Below are positions 26,201 to 41,200 of a DNA stretch of 64,000 nucleotides, piece after piece. The stretch lies in NCBI RefSeq assembly GCF_014356525.2, contig NC_052511.1:31584689-31648688 (forward strand), in the 5' to 3' direction. How positions within the stretch are numbered: position 1 is the first letter of the stretch; each line of letters opens with the position of its first letter. The translations under genes were made by a program, and so were the position numbers. The notes under the pieces were generated by a model. The model had not been told where the DNA came from and made no database searches. It saw nothing but the letters and a program-made list of their open reading frames with translations. This DNA comes from Nilaparvata lugens (taxonomy: Eukaryota; Arthropoda; Insecta; Hemiptera; Delphacidae).

Positions 26201-29200
26201 AAATAACAAAAATCATTTTTCTTAAATGAGGATTGAACAATACGGAAAGGACTTTAATATGAAACATGTTATAGATTTCAGTAGCCTATCAATGAGGTCA
26301 ACAACTAAAAAATAATGAATTAGTTAAATTTCGATTCACAATTACTAGATGCAAAATATTATTGAAATAATTAAGAATAATATATTTTTGAAATGATGCA
26401 TATCAATGCATCTGAATTGTGCCTCGTTATTGTGTATGGAACTTATGCTAAAATCGGCTCGGTTAGATAATGCAAAAAGTCATCATTCTCAAAATATGCT
26501 ATCATTTTTGAAAAATCATCATCGACATCGTGTCATTGCTTCCAAAAATACAGTGATGTTATGGTTATAGCAGCATGAACAACAATACAATAAGCAACTC
26601 ATATCACATTTGAAACGTGTGAGAAAAGGATGAGAGTGACATAATCAATTTTCAATGCAATATGCAATACTTTCAAAAAGAGCAAACTGTGAAGTTGGAA
26701 ACTGATGAAGAACATTAAAAACTCAAAGAAAACTTTTACAGAATAATATGGATGGAATATGTGGAATGAAGTATGGATAATGAATAAATTTATATTTAAG
26801 GTTTTTTCTGTTTTTTTAACGGTTGGTGTCATACTCCATTTGATGAGGAAATTCAATTTAAGGCATTTAATAAGCCTTCAACTGGTTATAAAAATTCAAT
26901 TTGACATCAATTTTTTAAACCTCACAATAATAATTACTATATTTTTGTACTACTGCATACTGTATTCATATTTTTTGTAACGCTGTTACTAATTATTATA
27001 ATTGTTTAATGTTTTAAAAAGTAAAATGAAAAAAATATATATTGAAATCAAATTGAGCAATGAAATTCAAATGAATAGAAAAATCACGGTCATATTTATT
27101 GAAGATGCTCCAGAATTCTTAGTCAAGCTCGCTTTGATTTCCTTGCAACCAATGATGGGAACTAATCGTTACAATTTTAGTACGGTAGCTGGTTGCTAGA
27201 CAATCATTGCAAGCTTGGCAGAAAACGATTTCAAGAAGCATCTTTAAATACGATCCTTAGTTTAACAGTTTAACAGTAAACTCTGGTGAGGTTATTAAAT
27301 TTTGACATTCTATAGATGAAAACGGTTTTATTTCAATTATTATATTATTTCATGTTTGCCAAACTGCAAGAGAATTATCACATTACAAACATTCTTCCTG
27401 ATGCAACATGTACGGTATTCACTAAGCTTGTTAAATCATTCTCATCCTCAAGAACACGTGTGAAAGATGTATTATTATTAGTGTGAACAAAAACTGAACA
27501 GCTTCAGTGATTTGGGTGGAACTACCAATGTTAACACAACAAAAGAAAAACAGTGAGTGATCCAAGATCACGTTTCAGTTCATTCTTGATTACAAACAGA
27601 CTCACCAGTGTGAACGGAATGATTCTCATTTTCAGCAACGTCTGCTCGTAAAAAATACAAACAATAATGTCACGCCAATAGAAAAAATAGAAAAACTTCT
27701 AACTGGTGACCAATATCAACATTTAAGTAATTACTACTTAGTGACTGATATAGGCTAATTTGGTATTTGAAAAACGGGAGTTGTTTTCTCAAATTCTCCA
27801 ATACAAGCTCATTAATAGAAAATAGATTTTTAAAAATGGGTGATCTTGAAAAAGCCAGCCTGCTTTCAAAATTCAAGCGCAAAAATGTTAATTACTTATG
27901 CTGGCAGCAGCTTACATTACGCCTGAATCTGTGGCACCGAAAATTAGCTCGTTTCAAATGTATTTACTCAATGAATATAAGCTTGTTTAATGCCTAGTAA
28001 ATGACCTAGCCTACTGTATAACAAAAAATTACCAACAATTGTAATACATCTAGAAATATATTATAGAGTTTTATATTGAGAGTTAGATTGAATTTTCTCT
28101 GCCAATTTTAGAATATTTCATCTATCTTGTGAATTCCAGTAATGACTGGTATCCTGATGAAACTCTTACTCTATCCCTCACACAAACATAAAAAATTCAG
28201 ATCTGCATACGGTAGGTGTCTAATAATTTACATAGTTCAATTAAAACACAATCAAACTTATTATTAGTAAGAAATAGTTCTCATTTTATAACTTTGAAAT
28301 AATAACATTGGAGAGAAAATCTTCAACATTAAAATTAATACAGAATGACAAAGCTATAGTATGATGTTGAAAGTTTAATTTTTTTGGAATAACTACATCA
28401 GAAATATAAGTTTTGTTTCAATTACAACAGAAAGATTAATTTTTAGTTCAAGTACAAAGTGAATGATTTATTTAGTAGAATATATCACTATAAGGAGTGA
28501 AGAATAAATAAAATAAAATAAGTTTTGTTTCATTAACAATAGACCTCAACGTTAAATTGATTGTTTCTCTGATAAATTTATAATTTCAAAACTATTTCCG
28601 GGATTTCTAATGATGTGCTGCAAAAATCGTAACTGATCGAAAAGCAATATTGGTGCCACATCAAAACCTCTTTAAGTGAGCACAATTATTATTATCAAAG
28701 AAAGCCTACTATATAAACGTGAACAAAAAATATATGATTTAGGAGTTTCGTATGTTGGTACAATAACATTACAAAACATGATTCAAGTAAATAAAAGTGA
28801 AAAATGTAAAAAACTGGGAAATTGGAGAGATATCAAGATGAACATTGAGTTGAGTTGAGTATAAACATGCGAAATAGTTGAGAATGAACTTACTGTTGTC
28901 GTTTTCCTTGACGCGGAGCTTAAGCACATCTCTGACGGTCGGCAGTGTTATGGTTTCATTGCTCATGCGTTTCAGTTCAGCCATGGTGTAGGACACATCT
29001 GCCACCACAAGATGTCTTTCCAGGATTTGCTTCACCTTTTCATAGAAATACGAATATAAAAATGACGATAATTTTGAGGAATGGAGAGAGTAACTGAGAA
29101 TATAATAGTTGTAAGAGATAGCGCCGTATAGGTGTGACATTTGATCAATCAAGAAAATTCAAACAAAATTCAAATCTGTCTTAGGCCAACCAGTACTTAT

Positions 29201-32200
29201 GAAAATTGAGTCACTATCTGTCTGGAACAAGTAATCTATAATAACCTGTCAACTTGAAACACTGACTGAAAATAGTGTAGGCCTACAGTTATTCAATACA
29301 TTTATGTCCTCTAAACAATAAGTTTGATACGAAGTTTCAATAGGTTCAAAACTAGTTCAAAACTAGTTGATAATTAAGTGATTAACTGAATTACTGGTAT
29401 AATTAAGTGAATTAGTGGTAACTAAGTGATTGAACAAAAACAGAATAGTTGGTAAGTAAAGCGGTGAGTGTATTTTGATAAATTCAATAAATTTACTTGA
29501 ATCTATTAAATTAAGCTTAATATCTATAGTTGGATTTAAAATGAATTCTATGTTTATGAATACATAGACTGAATTTATTATATATTACTTGATGGCTAGT
29601 GATCAATAATAAGTAGGCCTATTAAATTGAGCTTAATAAATATCTATATCTTTGGATTTTATATGGATCCTATGTATATAAATTAATAAACTGAATTCAT
29701 ATACAACTTGATAGCTAGTGATCAACATACATGGTAGCCAAATTCCTTCATGAAGATTTTCTTGTGGGCAGACGGATAGCGAGTTTCCAATCGGCTCCAG
29801 GCATAATCACGTGGCACAAAGTAGGTGAACCTTCGCCTCATGTCATCCAACTGGTAGTTGAAATTCTCCTGAATTCCCAAATGGTTGGTTTTACTGCAAA
29901 ATTAAAAACGGAATTGGAAAATTGGATTTGATTTAACACTTGATACTATATTATCAAGACTATAAGTAAGACTAATAAATAATAGTTTCCGCTATAAATG
30001 TTGATTCCTGAAGACAATATCCTTCAGGTGATCATTATTCGAGCCTTAGCATCACAGGAAGCGTATACGAAGCTTTTGTATATCAAAGCAGTTAATATTG
30101 AAATAGGATTGAAACTGATATTACATTATTACAAAGCTTTTCAATTGGAATTGTAGCAATTTATTATGAAATTATTATATTCATGTCAATATTGTCATTG
30201 AGCGTGTGATGTAGGCTTAAACCTACATCACAATATTTCAAGTAGCAATAATTATTAACGAAATCTGTATTATTGGAGTAAATACAAATAGGTTGTTGCA
30301 TTTTAAATACAACAACGAGAAAATATGTCACATACCAAGATCACATCAGTGATCTTGGAGACCATGGAATGTCAGTGGAAACTGGTATTTTCTCCATAAT
30401 AAAGGACGGCAGGATGCATTTAAACGCATATATGATCTTGGAAACTAAGCCCACCTTGTGTACAACATTCCTGAGCTGAGAGCCCAATCATGTAGGAGGC
30501 ACTCCGCAATGTAGTGGGGAGCATTCTTTGCTCCTCGGCAAAGCCACTCTCAACACTGTATGAATAACAATTACCTATTGTTCCCCAAGAGTGAGAATAG
30601 AATTCTCATTAAGAGAATCATACATCATAGTCCAGTCAAATGATAGTTTTTTAGGAAACAGCCCCGAAAGAATTTTTCTGGACAGTTCGATATGTATTTT
30701 GGGGCGCTGAATTCGAATCTGAAATTTGCTGACTCGCCAGAGGGCGGCTTCACCCCCAAAACCAGTCTACTCATGGTATACAGATCTACAGATGGTAAAC
30801 CAATCTACTCTGAAGTACAGATGACTTGCATCCTCCCACTTAGGTGAATCACCATGGAGAAGAGGAGAAGAGGTGTCTCTCCACCCTATGAAAGTGTGCA
30901 CAAGGCTTTCGGGAGCTCTCCACAAGTGACCCTACCTACCCACTCCTGAAACTCAACAACTTGATAACTGGTCTGGTAAATTATGATTGCCAAATCTCAA
31001 CATGCGATTGTTAGAATTCTCCACATCTGAAGACTATATTTCTGTTTCCAAGAGTTTAATGGTTTTTTCTAAAAAGAAAATTCAATTACAAGCATTTTGC
31101 TTAATGAGTCTGCCATTGAATGTTCGAATTATATTCTTAAGTGACTTACAGAATACTCGTACTTTTTCTCATAATACTTTTACACTTTCATAATACATTA
31201 TTTAGTCCAGTCAAGGAGGGTTATAGAGGGAAAGTTTGCGCCTTTGAGCCCCCTTAGCTTAGTGGGTAGGGGTGGAGACTTTTAATGTTTGCCTCCTTAC
31301 TACCCTTAACAGAACAGCGGGGTCAATAATTGTCTTCTAAACTTTCCCCTCTATACGCTTTTTTGAGAATTCATTGCTTGGACTAGTTACTTTTTACATA
31401 GGTAATGATTTTGAAAATTTTCTGAAAATACTTTTTACTTTCAAAGTTCTCTTTGCTACTCGATATGTATAGCGTTCAAAGGAGTCTAGTCTGATGAAAA
31501 TGTATTTCAATTAAACAAGAATACAGGAATTAGGAGTGCCTCAGAACTGCGAGTTCCAATTTGTCTAGTGTAGGCTATGGTCAATTTAGGTTATGTTCAA
31601 TTGGGTTAGACAAAAGAAAAGGTTGGGGAGGGTAGGTTTTGGCTTTTGAATGGCAATATGTAAATATTATTTGAAATGTGTTGATAATTTTAATAAAATA
31701 AACACAAATAACAAGAAGTTGAAATACTCGCACATTTGAGATATCGTACTTACGAATGAGACACCCCAGGAATGCAATTGTTACAACGGTACTCACTTGA
31801 TCATGGGATCAGTAGCCAACTTGCGTCCGACGGTGGTGAAGGGAACTCCCAGAACGCGGTCAATGATGTGCACAATGCCGTTGATTGCTGCGATGTCCGG
31901 TTGGATGACAGTGGCGTTCACTCCCCCTCCCTCAACGGTCAGCGTCTTGTTGGCTCCCGTCTGCAGCACGTTGAAGTAGAGACTGCGTCGCGGCGCCGAC
32001 GTCGCAATCTGAAACAGCTGACCGTAAACGAAAAAACAAAGCCGGGCCGGGAGAGAGAGAGGAGGGACCGAAACCAAACAAAAGAGTGAACAACAAAAAA
32101 GTGCATTAGATATCTCGACACTGCAGCCGACGATACAATACACTCACATCAAATACATAACTACATTATTCATATAATTAAATACATGATTTGAGATTTT

Positions 32201-35200
32201 TTTCATGATTCACAGTAATACTTGAGGAGAAATGAATGCAGGTCTTTATGTAATTGAAGTACTGTACTCATCAAGTTTCCTTAAATTTCAAAAAAAGGCT
32301 TTTCAAAGGGATTGAAACTTGTTTTTGTTTTTTTTTTCAATTTAATCGGCATTTTTTTACTATAGATATTCATAAAATCCAAGGTTTATAGGGACAGATT
32401 GGGAATTGCCCATATTTTGTCATATCAACTTCTTGGATAAGATTGACTTAAATCGGGGCACGAGTCATAAATTTATTTGGTTGGTATATTTCATAGATTC
32501 TCAATTATCAATGACACTAGGAGCTTTATTCTGTGGCATTTGGCATTACTACGCGACATGACTAGTCACAGAAGTGATGTTGTCTACAAAAACGACAAAG
32601 TTGGTCTAAGTGTAACTTTATTTACCTTGGATGAAATGGCCCTGAACTTTGTGGAGCAAACAATAACCAAAGAGTACATTATTTCAATGCTAGTAGCAAA
32701 TAGAATAAATTTACTGTTACTTTTTGAAAAAAAAATACTTACTGTCTCAATTTTGAGTTCAATGAGAATCAATTAACCTCTTACTTCATGTAAAAAAGTT
32801 TTCATTTCCAATACTTACTCCATGATTTCTCTCTTATTTCACTGTTTATGTAGTTTATAGTTTAGAGGAGTGAAAAATTTATCTATTTTGGAAATTTTTA
32901 TTCATTAAAATTTGGAGGAGACAGTTTAGGACTATTCCTATTGTTCTTTCCCGATCATATTGTATATTATGATTTCTGACTCTGTTAATAAATATCATCA
33001 GCAACGAGACACCCTCTTTTGCTAAAACATATTTCAATATTATAATAAATTGAATCTGAAACTAACCAGACATAGATCTCATTCATACAAAAGTAGTATG
33101 GTCAGAGAAAATTTTAGTAAATAATGAACCATGAGTAGGTACTGAGTGAGTACTTATTCTAACTTACAGATTTGACTTCCAGTCAGATAGACTACAGAGG
33201 TTATTCTTTGAGAGATAGCAAACTTCAGTTTCAATTGAAAATCGTAATTTAATCCATTATAGATTAATTAGACATTAAATGAAAAAAATGAACAACATAG
33301 ACTTTACAAACCTGATTCTGATTGTTGGTAATAATTTTGTCGAGCGTGAGTTTCTGTTCGACGAGATGCATGTTGAGGATTTCCTGGATCTTGGAGCGGT
33401 CGCGCAGTAGGTTGTTGAGGTTGGAGTCTTCCCAGGCGGCATTGGATGGAGCGAACAGAGTGAGCTCTCTGAGGCGGGTGATGCGATCCATGAAGTCACC
33501 GCCCGTGTCTCTGATCGTCTCGTAGAACTTGTACAGAGGTCCATCCTCACGATCCTGCAAAACAAATTCACATTTTATAATACTGTCCATCGATTATTGA
33601 CTGAATCACTTGATAAAAACCATACTAGGTCCCGATTTCTAAGAAACGTATTAAATCTAATGTAACATTAAACCTATAGATATCATATACATTTAATGGT
33701 ACATTAGATTTTAGAAGTATCCCAAAATCGTGCCTAGATGTGTATCAGAAAGAGTGCAATGTAACCCTCAGGTGTACAAGACATATCAAAGAGATTCGAC
33801 ACATATCACAGATCTAATCATTGAACACTAGATCTGAAATATTATATTAGAAGTATTGCAATGTAATTCTTTAGGAGTACAGTACCAGTTGGAAATATTC
33901 AACATATTATCAGAAAAGTTGTCATTCAACATTATACTTTCTTGAATAATTAATTTATTTATTGGAAAGAGCAAATAATACAAATAGTCGGAAAAGGAAA
34001 AAACAGGCTATTGCCCAAAACTTCTTCTATTTCCTAATTTTGTCTAAAATCGTCCAAATATTATGTAGGTTATGTCCATTTCAATTCCTACATCAAATCA
34101 TCAATTTGTTAATTGATGAAATTGAGCGATATCCAATGCCTTGAGTGATTCTACACATCAAAGATTCTCTCACTGACTCAGAATATTATTTTGAGTGATA
34201 GAAGGAAATTAGAATCATGTTATTGTTATCAAAACAATATTTATATTCCAAGCAATATTTTGGAATTTATTTCAATTTATCATTGAAATCGATTTAACAC
34301 ATCAAAATTTTGAAAAACTTTAGATAAATAATTGATGCAAAAGACTCTAAAGAATTGAAGCGCATGCGTTTAGTCACTATTGAGCAATCCTTCATTAGAA
34401 AGCCAGTCAAGTTATGTTTGTGGACGACTTGAAAAACAAAGAGAGCCTTTAGGTTATTGAACATGTGCATCAGTAGTTATAATTACTTGTTTAATAGCTG
34501 GAATGGAAAATCAAAAGTGGATTATCACTGTAATAATAATCATATACATAACATTCAACATGACAAATTCTAACATCATAGGTACGGTATTGAAACAATT
34601 ATTGTTATAAAAACATTTTATGTACCTATAGAATGGTTATATTTGATATGCATAAATGCAACATGCGGTCATAATCTTTCAAATACGTTGACACACTTGA
34701 AGATAAAATTATATTTTCAGAATGATCGCACATGTATCTTTTCGAAATAATGAACAGATATTAAAATCATTCAATATCGTAGAGTAGTAGTAAACTCGTC
34801 CAGCTTTCATTTAAGCGTTTTCAGCAGAGCTTTTTATGTTGTGCCTCATTACAAAAATAATAGTTTCTGGTTCTTATATACTGTAGATGTCATCAGCTTG
34901 ATCAAGACGTACGAGAAAGCCAAATCTAGACCATTTGAATTTGCTTGATAAAAAATTTACAGGACTGGAATTGTGCTATCGACTTCAAGATCTTGGTAAG
35001 TATAACAGAGTTATTATCATTCCAATTGGTGAGCACTGTCGGAGAATTCAAGGTAGTTACAATAACTATTTCTAGCATCATTTAGGAAAATATTACAAAC
35101 TTGGACATCATCAGTCTATTGGACCTCTAATATCCTACGATTGCGGATTGAATGCAACAGGCTTTCAGTATGGATTGGATATTTCAATAATAATGAATTC

Positions 35201-38200
35201 TACTTCATGTAACAACTCTCCCTACAAAGCTTATCATATTCTCATGTCGTGATTGGTGCGGCATCATACGATATACAAACCTCAAATAATCCTACAAAAA
35301 CATTTGGTAAACCCAGTTCAGGGAACGGAAATTTTCGAAGAAATTGGAGTTCACTTATTGCATATTAGTTTGCTAGCTATTGAATTGAAGTATGCTCGAA
35401 ATTTCGTAAGACGAATTTGATGAAGTTCATTAATTCAAGGCGAGAAATCAATCCTAATAAACTCAATACAGTAAGTCAATCCTAGAATCAGTTCAAGTTT
35501 CACAATAAAATGATTTAATAATTGGAGTTTGCTGAAATGCGAATAAATGTTATTCACTGCATCCTGAACATTTTAGGAACGTAGACAAATAGACACAACT
35601 TTTTTATCAACATGAACACCAGTAACGATATAACATAGTTATAGTAACGATATAACGACTGATAGTTTGTCTTCATGAAAAACTCACTACATATTTTGTG
35701 TTGATTCTATGTTTCTATTCACACAGTGCATTAGAAGACATTGAAAAGTTTAGACATTTTTAATAAGCTTGGAAATAATTCCAAAAATATGGTTGAGAGA
35801 ATGACAAAATGAGTCCTAAAAATTGCCATCTATTTTCAAAAAATACGATGTATGTCACGTACATTCTAGATTTTGAGTTTTGTTAGAAATAAATACCATA
35901 GATTGCTTCTAGAGGAAAAAACTAGTTCTGAGCACCGATATTAGAATTTTTAATAGAAAAAGCAGTTGAAGGAAAAAATGGTAATGATGATGATGATGAT
36001 GATTAGGGATGATGATAACAAAACATTGATTTTTTAACCTAAAAAACACAAGGTACAGATTTTCACTGTGTTGATTTTGGTCCAATGCAACCCATTTTTT
36101 GTGTATAAGGAATAAGTTTCGGAGATATTCTCATGCAAAAACTAAATTTCTGTACCTACTGTGCTGTTAGTAGATTATCTACTCTGTGTCGTTGTGTTAC
36201 AAGTTCTTGCTAGTGACATTGAAAGATGATGGCATTACAGGTATATTAATGATGGCATTATAATATTGAAAGATGATATCAGGTTGATCAGGTTGTAAAA
36301 TAATGGAATATGCATTAAAGGTTGTAGTTCGAATACCTAGTCTAGCTGTTCACAAAGAAAATTTGATAACAATATATTTATTTTGATTTTTTCAAAATTT
36401 ATTTCCGTTTACAAGCAGATTAGAATAAAATTCATTCTGACTTGGTTAAATTTTTATGAATAATAAAAATGATCATAATTATTGATATTCATAATATTCA
36501 GAATAAACTTGATGCAAAGTTTGAAATACTCCAAGTGAAAATAAACAACTGAGTTTGAGATACTCCAAATGAAAATAAACAACTAACTTTAAATGAGTGA
36601 GCTTTCAAGAATTGATTCTATCATCTGCTTGAATCGTTCTCGATTTCAGTTTCTTACAGTAGTTCCATGGTTTTCTATTATGTTTATTCTCCTTATTATT
36701 TAATTGATTCGTTAATACGTTCAATTTATTTTAACACGTTTTTCAATACAATGAACCTGTTTATGGATCTTATTTCAAAGATATGATAATAGCCAACTTG
36801 AGATAACTAGCAACTTATTATCATTTATTAATTGTTCATTTTCATTTTTCAAGTCCAATTTCAAGTTCAAGTCAGAAATTTACCGGCTATTGTTTTCAAC
36901 TTTCTAATTTTGGAATTGAGATAAAATTTATCATGAATAAAATCGATTAGGTAATTCACTTTTTATCCCTAGTTCAACATTTTTTTAGACATTATTATTC
37001 CATATTCAACGGTATATTGAGATAATTATGATTAAGCAATAATATGCTCATGGATTTATTTATACTTAACTGCATTTCGTCTACTCGATTATAATTTTAT
37101 GGCAAATAATTTGAATTTGAATTTTCAGTAATGTTCATCAAATAAAGCAAATGGAAAACTCGGTAGATTGGAGTAGAACAAAATAGAATCGAAGCCAATT
37201 CTCTATTTCAATGTTTTTTCTGGAATTCAAATTTCTGAGCTTTAGAGTTATCATTATAATACTGAGTATTTTTACTTTTGTGTATAAGTGCATTTATGAT
37301 TCCTTGCATCGTGAGAGATTTTTCATGTAATTTAGAAGCGTGTTGCGTGAATTCGAATCGAAAGCATTCTACACTAGTTGCGAGTCCAAAAGTACACATC
37401 AAGCTGCAACAAAACCAAACTATATTGAAATATATCAGAACATCTAAACGAAACTTGAAAGGTGTGCAAGCAAAGTAGTGTAGAAAGAAATACTTACAAA
37501 ACCCTGGTCAGCCCATGCAGAGCGTAAAGCAATAAGAGGAAAACACCGAAAAACATAAACACAAACATTTAGATCATCAATAAAATAAAGAACACACACG
37601 CATTCACACACTGCTGATAGATAATATATTCAATGCTGAAGTCACACATATATTTATTTATTCAAATTTATTATTATTCATTCTACTAATCTAATTTTTC
37701 ACATCACCAATATTTCATCATTGACAGAATAGTTTGGATATTAGTTGCTGTTGGGAATTCGAAACATAAATTCGAATATAAATTGAAAAAATCAATGACA
37801 GGAAAAATACATTAAGGCATATGAGACGAATAATAAAATAATAAAATTTACGAATGGAAACTATTGAATTAGATAGCTCCAAGCTCTGGATATGAATGTT
37901 ATAAAGGAGCTCCATAAAATTTATATGAACAAAAGATAGAAGATTGATAATCAAGAACTCTATTTTTGTCATAAGTATTTAAAAAAATTTCAAGGCATTG
38001 TAAATACAGAGTGAAAATTTGATCAGCATAATATAAATAATATAAATTGATAAATAAGATAAATTGCCCTAGGCTACAATATTCGCAACATCATGAGGCC
38101 AACCATAACAATATAAAAACAAGCAAAAAAGGTTGAATTTTTCTCTAAATTGACTTGGAATGATTGTTTCACAAATTTATTTAACTAGCTGATCAACTTC

Positions 38201-41200
38201 AGTGACCTATGATTGATATAAAATCAACGATAATTCATTGCAAAGCAATTCATATAGTGAAAGTTATACCTTCAACAGTAGATAATATTAATATTATATT
38301 ATTAATAGTACTAACAGGAATCAGTGGGAATATTCTAAAATTTTTATGAAAATGTTCTTCAAACTGAGATTAAAAGTTTGATATTCTAAAAAATGTGTGA
38401 CTTCAACATACAATAAAGTTTTGAAACAATGATGATCTATCGTGGGTAATAAATCACAGTTACTTATAGAAAAGTAGTTGTGGAGAACAGAATCTATTCT
38501 CCACACAAGAAAGATAAATAATTTTACGTATCTGTGGAAAGCAAAAGTGAAATAACGCTAAAGCTGATAGGTGAAACTGTATTCAATATCATTGCTTTAT
38601 ACTCGACAAAATTTACTTTTAATACATATTGCTTGAGCTGTCAGGTTGAATTATTTACTTGAGCGAATCAATAGAATGAGACTCAATGATTCAATAGAAA
38701 CAATGACTGAGAATGAACATTAGCTGGTACATTAATTACGTCTCAACAATGAAAGAATGATCAAAACTAAATATATTGACGATTTGTAAATACTGATAAC
38801 TTCATCAATTATACTGTACTGCAATTAAAATATTGTACGTACCAATACCAAATTACAAAGATAATACTTCAAATTTTTGATACCGTAACTGTAGAATTTA
38901 CACTTTTTACATGAAATGCAAAATACTACTAAAATAACAATGACGTTGGTAATGTGATTTTTGCAAAAAATGAAGAGATTCTCACTAAGAACTCCAATGG
39001 ACATTGAAATGGAAAGTTTATACAGGAGCATATCAAAATTCAAAAAGTGAAAAATCAAAAACATTGCATTGCAAAATTGTGAAGATTGAAAAATGAGAAA
39101 AATCAGAGCATGACAACAACATGCAAGAGGGAGAGAAAAAGAAAGAAAGATAGAGAGAGGTATGACAAAGATTCTAGAATGCATGTGAATGACCTGACAG
39201 AAGTTACGTTGTCAAATTAAATTTATTTTATTCTATAAAACGTACGATGCAATCAACACTAATAATGAATTATTAAGAAAATGGGAGAGTTGAGCCCACA
39301 TTGATTTCTACCGTAGGGCTACACAACTATAACTCCATATTGAAACTTCAAGTAATCAAGGTATTGATTCATATTCATAGATTAACTTTTCAAATCTGTA
39401 TAGGCCTACGTTATTTATACTGAAGACTTGGATTGACTAATAAATTTACATCAAGCTGTATGGCTATCTGTAGTTGTTGAGCCCCTTACTTCAATTTTAT
39501 GTGTCGTGTAGGTAGAAGCAAGCTAAGTTCATCCTACATTCTCGCAATACTATTAGAGCCGAGATATGATTAATCCTTTGAACAGAAGCTGAGAATAAAA
39601 ATAAAGTACGACATTAAACTGATATTTTGAATGAGGCTTGAGTATAATATTATTACTACAGTAGGCCTGTACCGTATATATGTTTTGGAGGAAAGTTTCA
39701 AACTACTTTTAAATTGAAAGTTAGAGGTTTTCCTGAACTGCTTATGAATGATAAAAAATCTCACTTACTGTTTAGGGATTACTTAATAGAATATATAAAG
39801 CATGGGCGTAGAACCTCCCCAATATTTTATGGTATATGCTATGTCCCCCAGAAAAATTTATTGAAGATTCAAATTATGGCTGGTAATCAAAACAAACCAT
39901 ACGGTACTATTAATGCTGTTTTTTGTAAATAATTTTTATTTAGTAAAACTTAAAACTATTAACTCAGAATTTTATTTATTAACTCATTAATTTACCTCTG
40001 CCGAATAAGAGGATTTAAAATCGTTTTGAAGTAAAATATGCCATTTTAATAAGATATTTTCAATGTCAAATAGCAATCTACGCCAATGATATAAAGGCTA
40101 TTAAAAATTAAATAATTGATAATATCAATTGCATTATTATTGAAATAGGCCCTATACTATTCATTCAATTCTCATAGAATACTTGAAGATGTTTTCCAAA
40201 TTAAAATCCAGAATTCGACTCATCTTGGTCGAATAAAATAAACGAATAACTGAGAATTATAGATCTTAATGTATCATAAGACTTATATTATTTCTTATTT
40301 ATATTGGGTTCCTATAAGGGAATGATTTGACGAAACTCAATTTGATTTACAAAAACGATCATGCACTTGTTTATTCATGCTATCTATTCATTAATGGTCA
40401 TCAACTCTTTAAAAATATCAATTTTCCAGGAGTAAGAATGATATTATAGTTTAATACATATTCTAATATTTAGCTTACTTACTTTCAACATAGATTTTCA
40501 ATCTTGGATATGGAGTAAGACTATCTAACAACTTTTTCTGAACCATTCAAGAATCAACATAATTATTTATTACATATAGTCATCAAACTAGTATTGGATT
40601 GAATTTACAAAAATCATTTCAACAACGAGATACAGGCAAATCCAATTTTGAATACTGAGCAACAACTTAAACTATAAAAAAATGTTCTAGAATCAATTAT
40701 AAATGACGATGAGTTCAGAAGAATGTATGAAATATGCTAACCGGAACCTCATTTAATATGAATAATAGTAAGTATAAAACTTTCACGTTTTAGTATATTT
40801 TTTATCGAAAACAGTAACTCTACTACATTCTGATAATGGGGGATTGATTAAAAATCAAAGGTTTGATGAGGGATGTAAGAAATATTAACAAATGTTTTCA
40901 ATAGGCTGCTATATCGTCACAAGTTGCCAGATAGTATATCTTATACTATAGCAATGATACAATACTCAACTTGAAAAACCACAATTTACGGTTGAGACAC
41001 TGTAATTGCCATGAAGTGTATCAAAGTCTCATAGAGCAGCCAACCATTGATTGTGATGAGAAACACTATTCCAATGAGAGGTGAAAGAGTACAATTCAAT
41101 TTATATTTCAGAAAGCAATAGCCAAACCAAAACTTTACGCTTAAAAACGCTTATGAATGAATATTTCAAGTTTCTTAGTAAGATTCGCGTTTTAAGTCAG

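Noticed and set aside
31797..32089. Plus-strand frames over the Fas1 domain 3 exon
   Set aside because: Shadows of the minus-strand Fas1 exon, which carries the FAS1 H2 box and consensus splice sites.
32477..32776. 99-codon plus-strand frame in a Fas1 intron
   Set aside because: AT-driven sequence with no recognisable family and no splice context; treated as chance.
35984..36003. Coding poly-Asp run
   Set aside because: A simple (GAT)n microsatellite in intron DNA; flanking frames close within a few codons.
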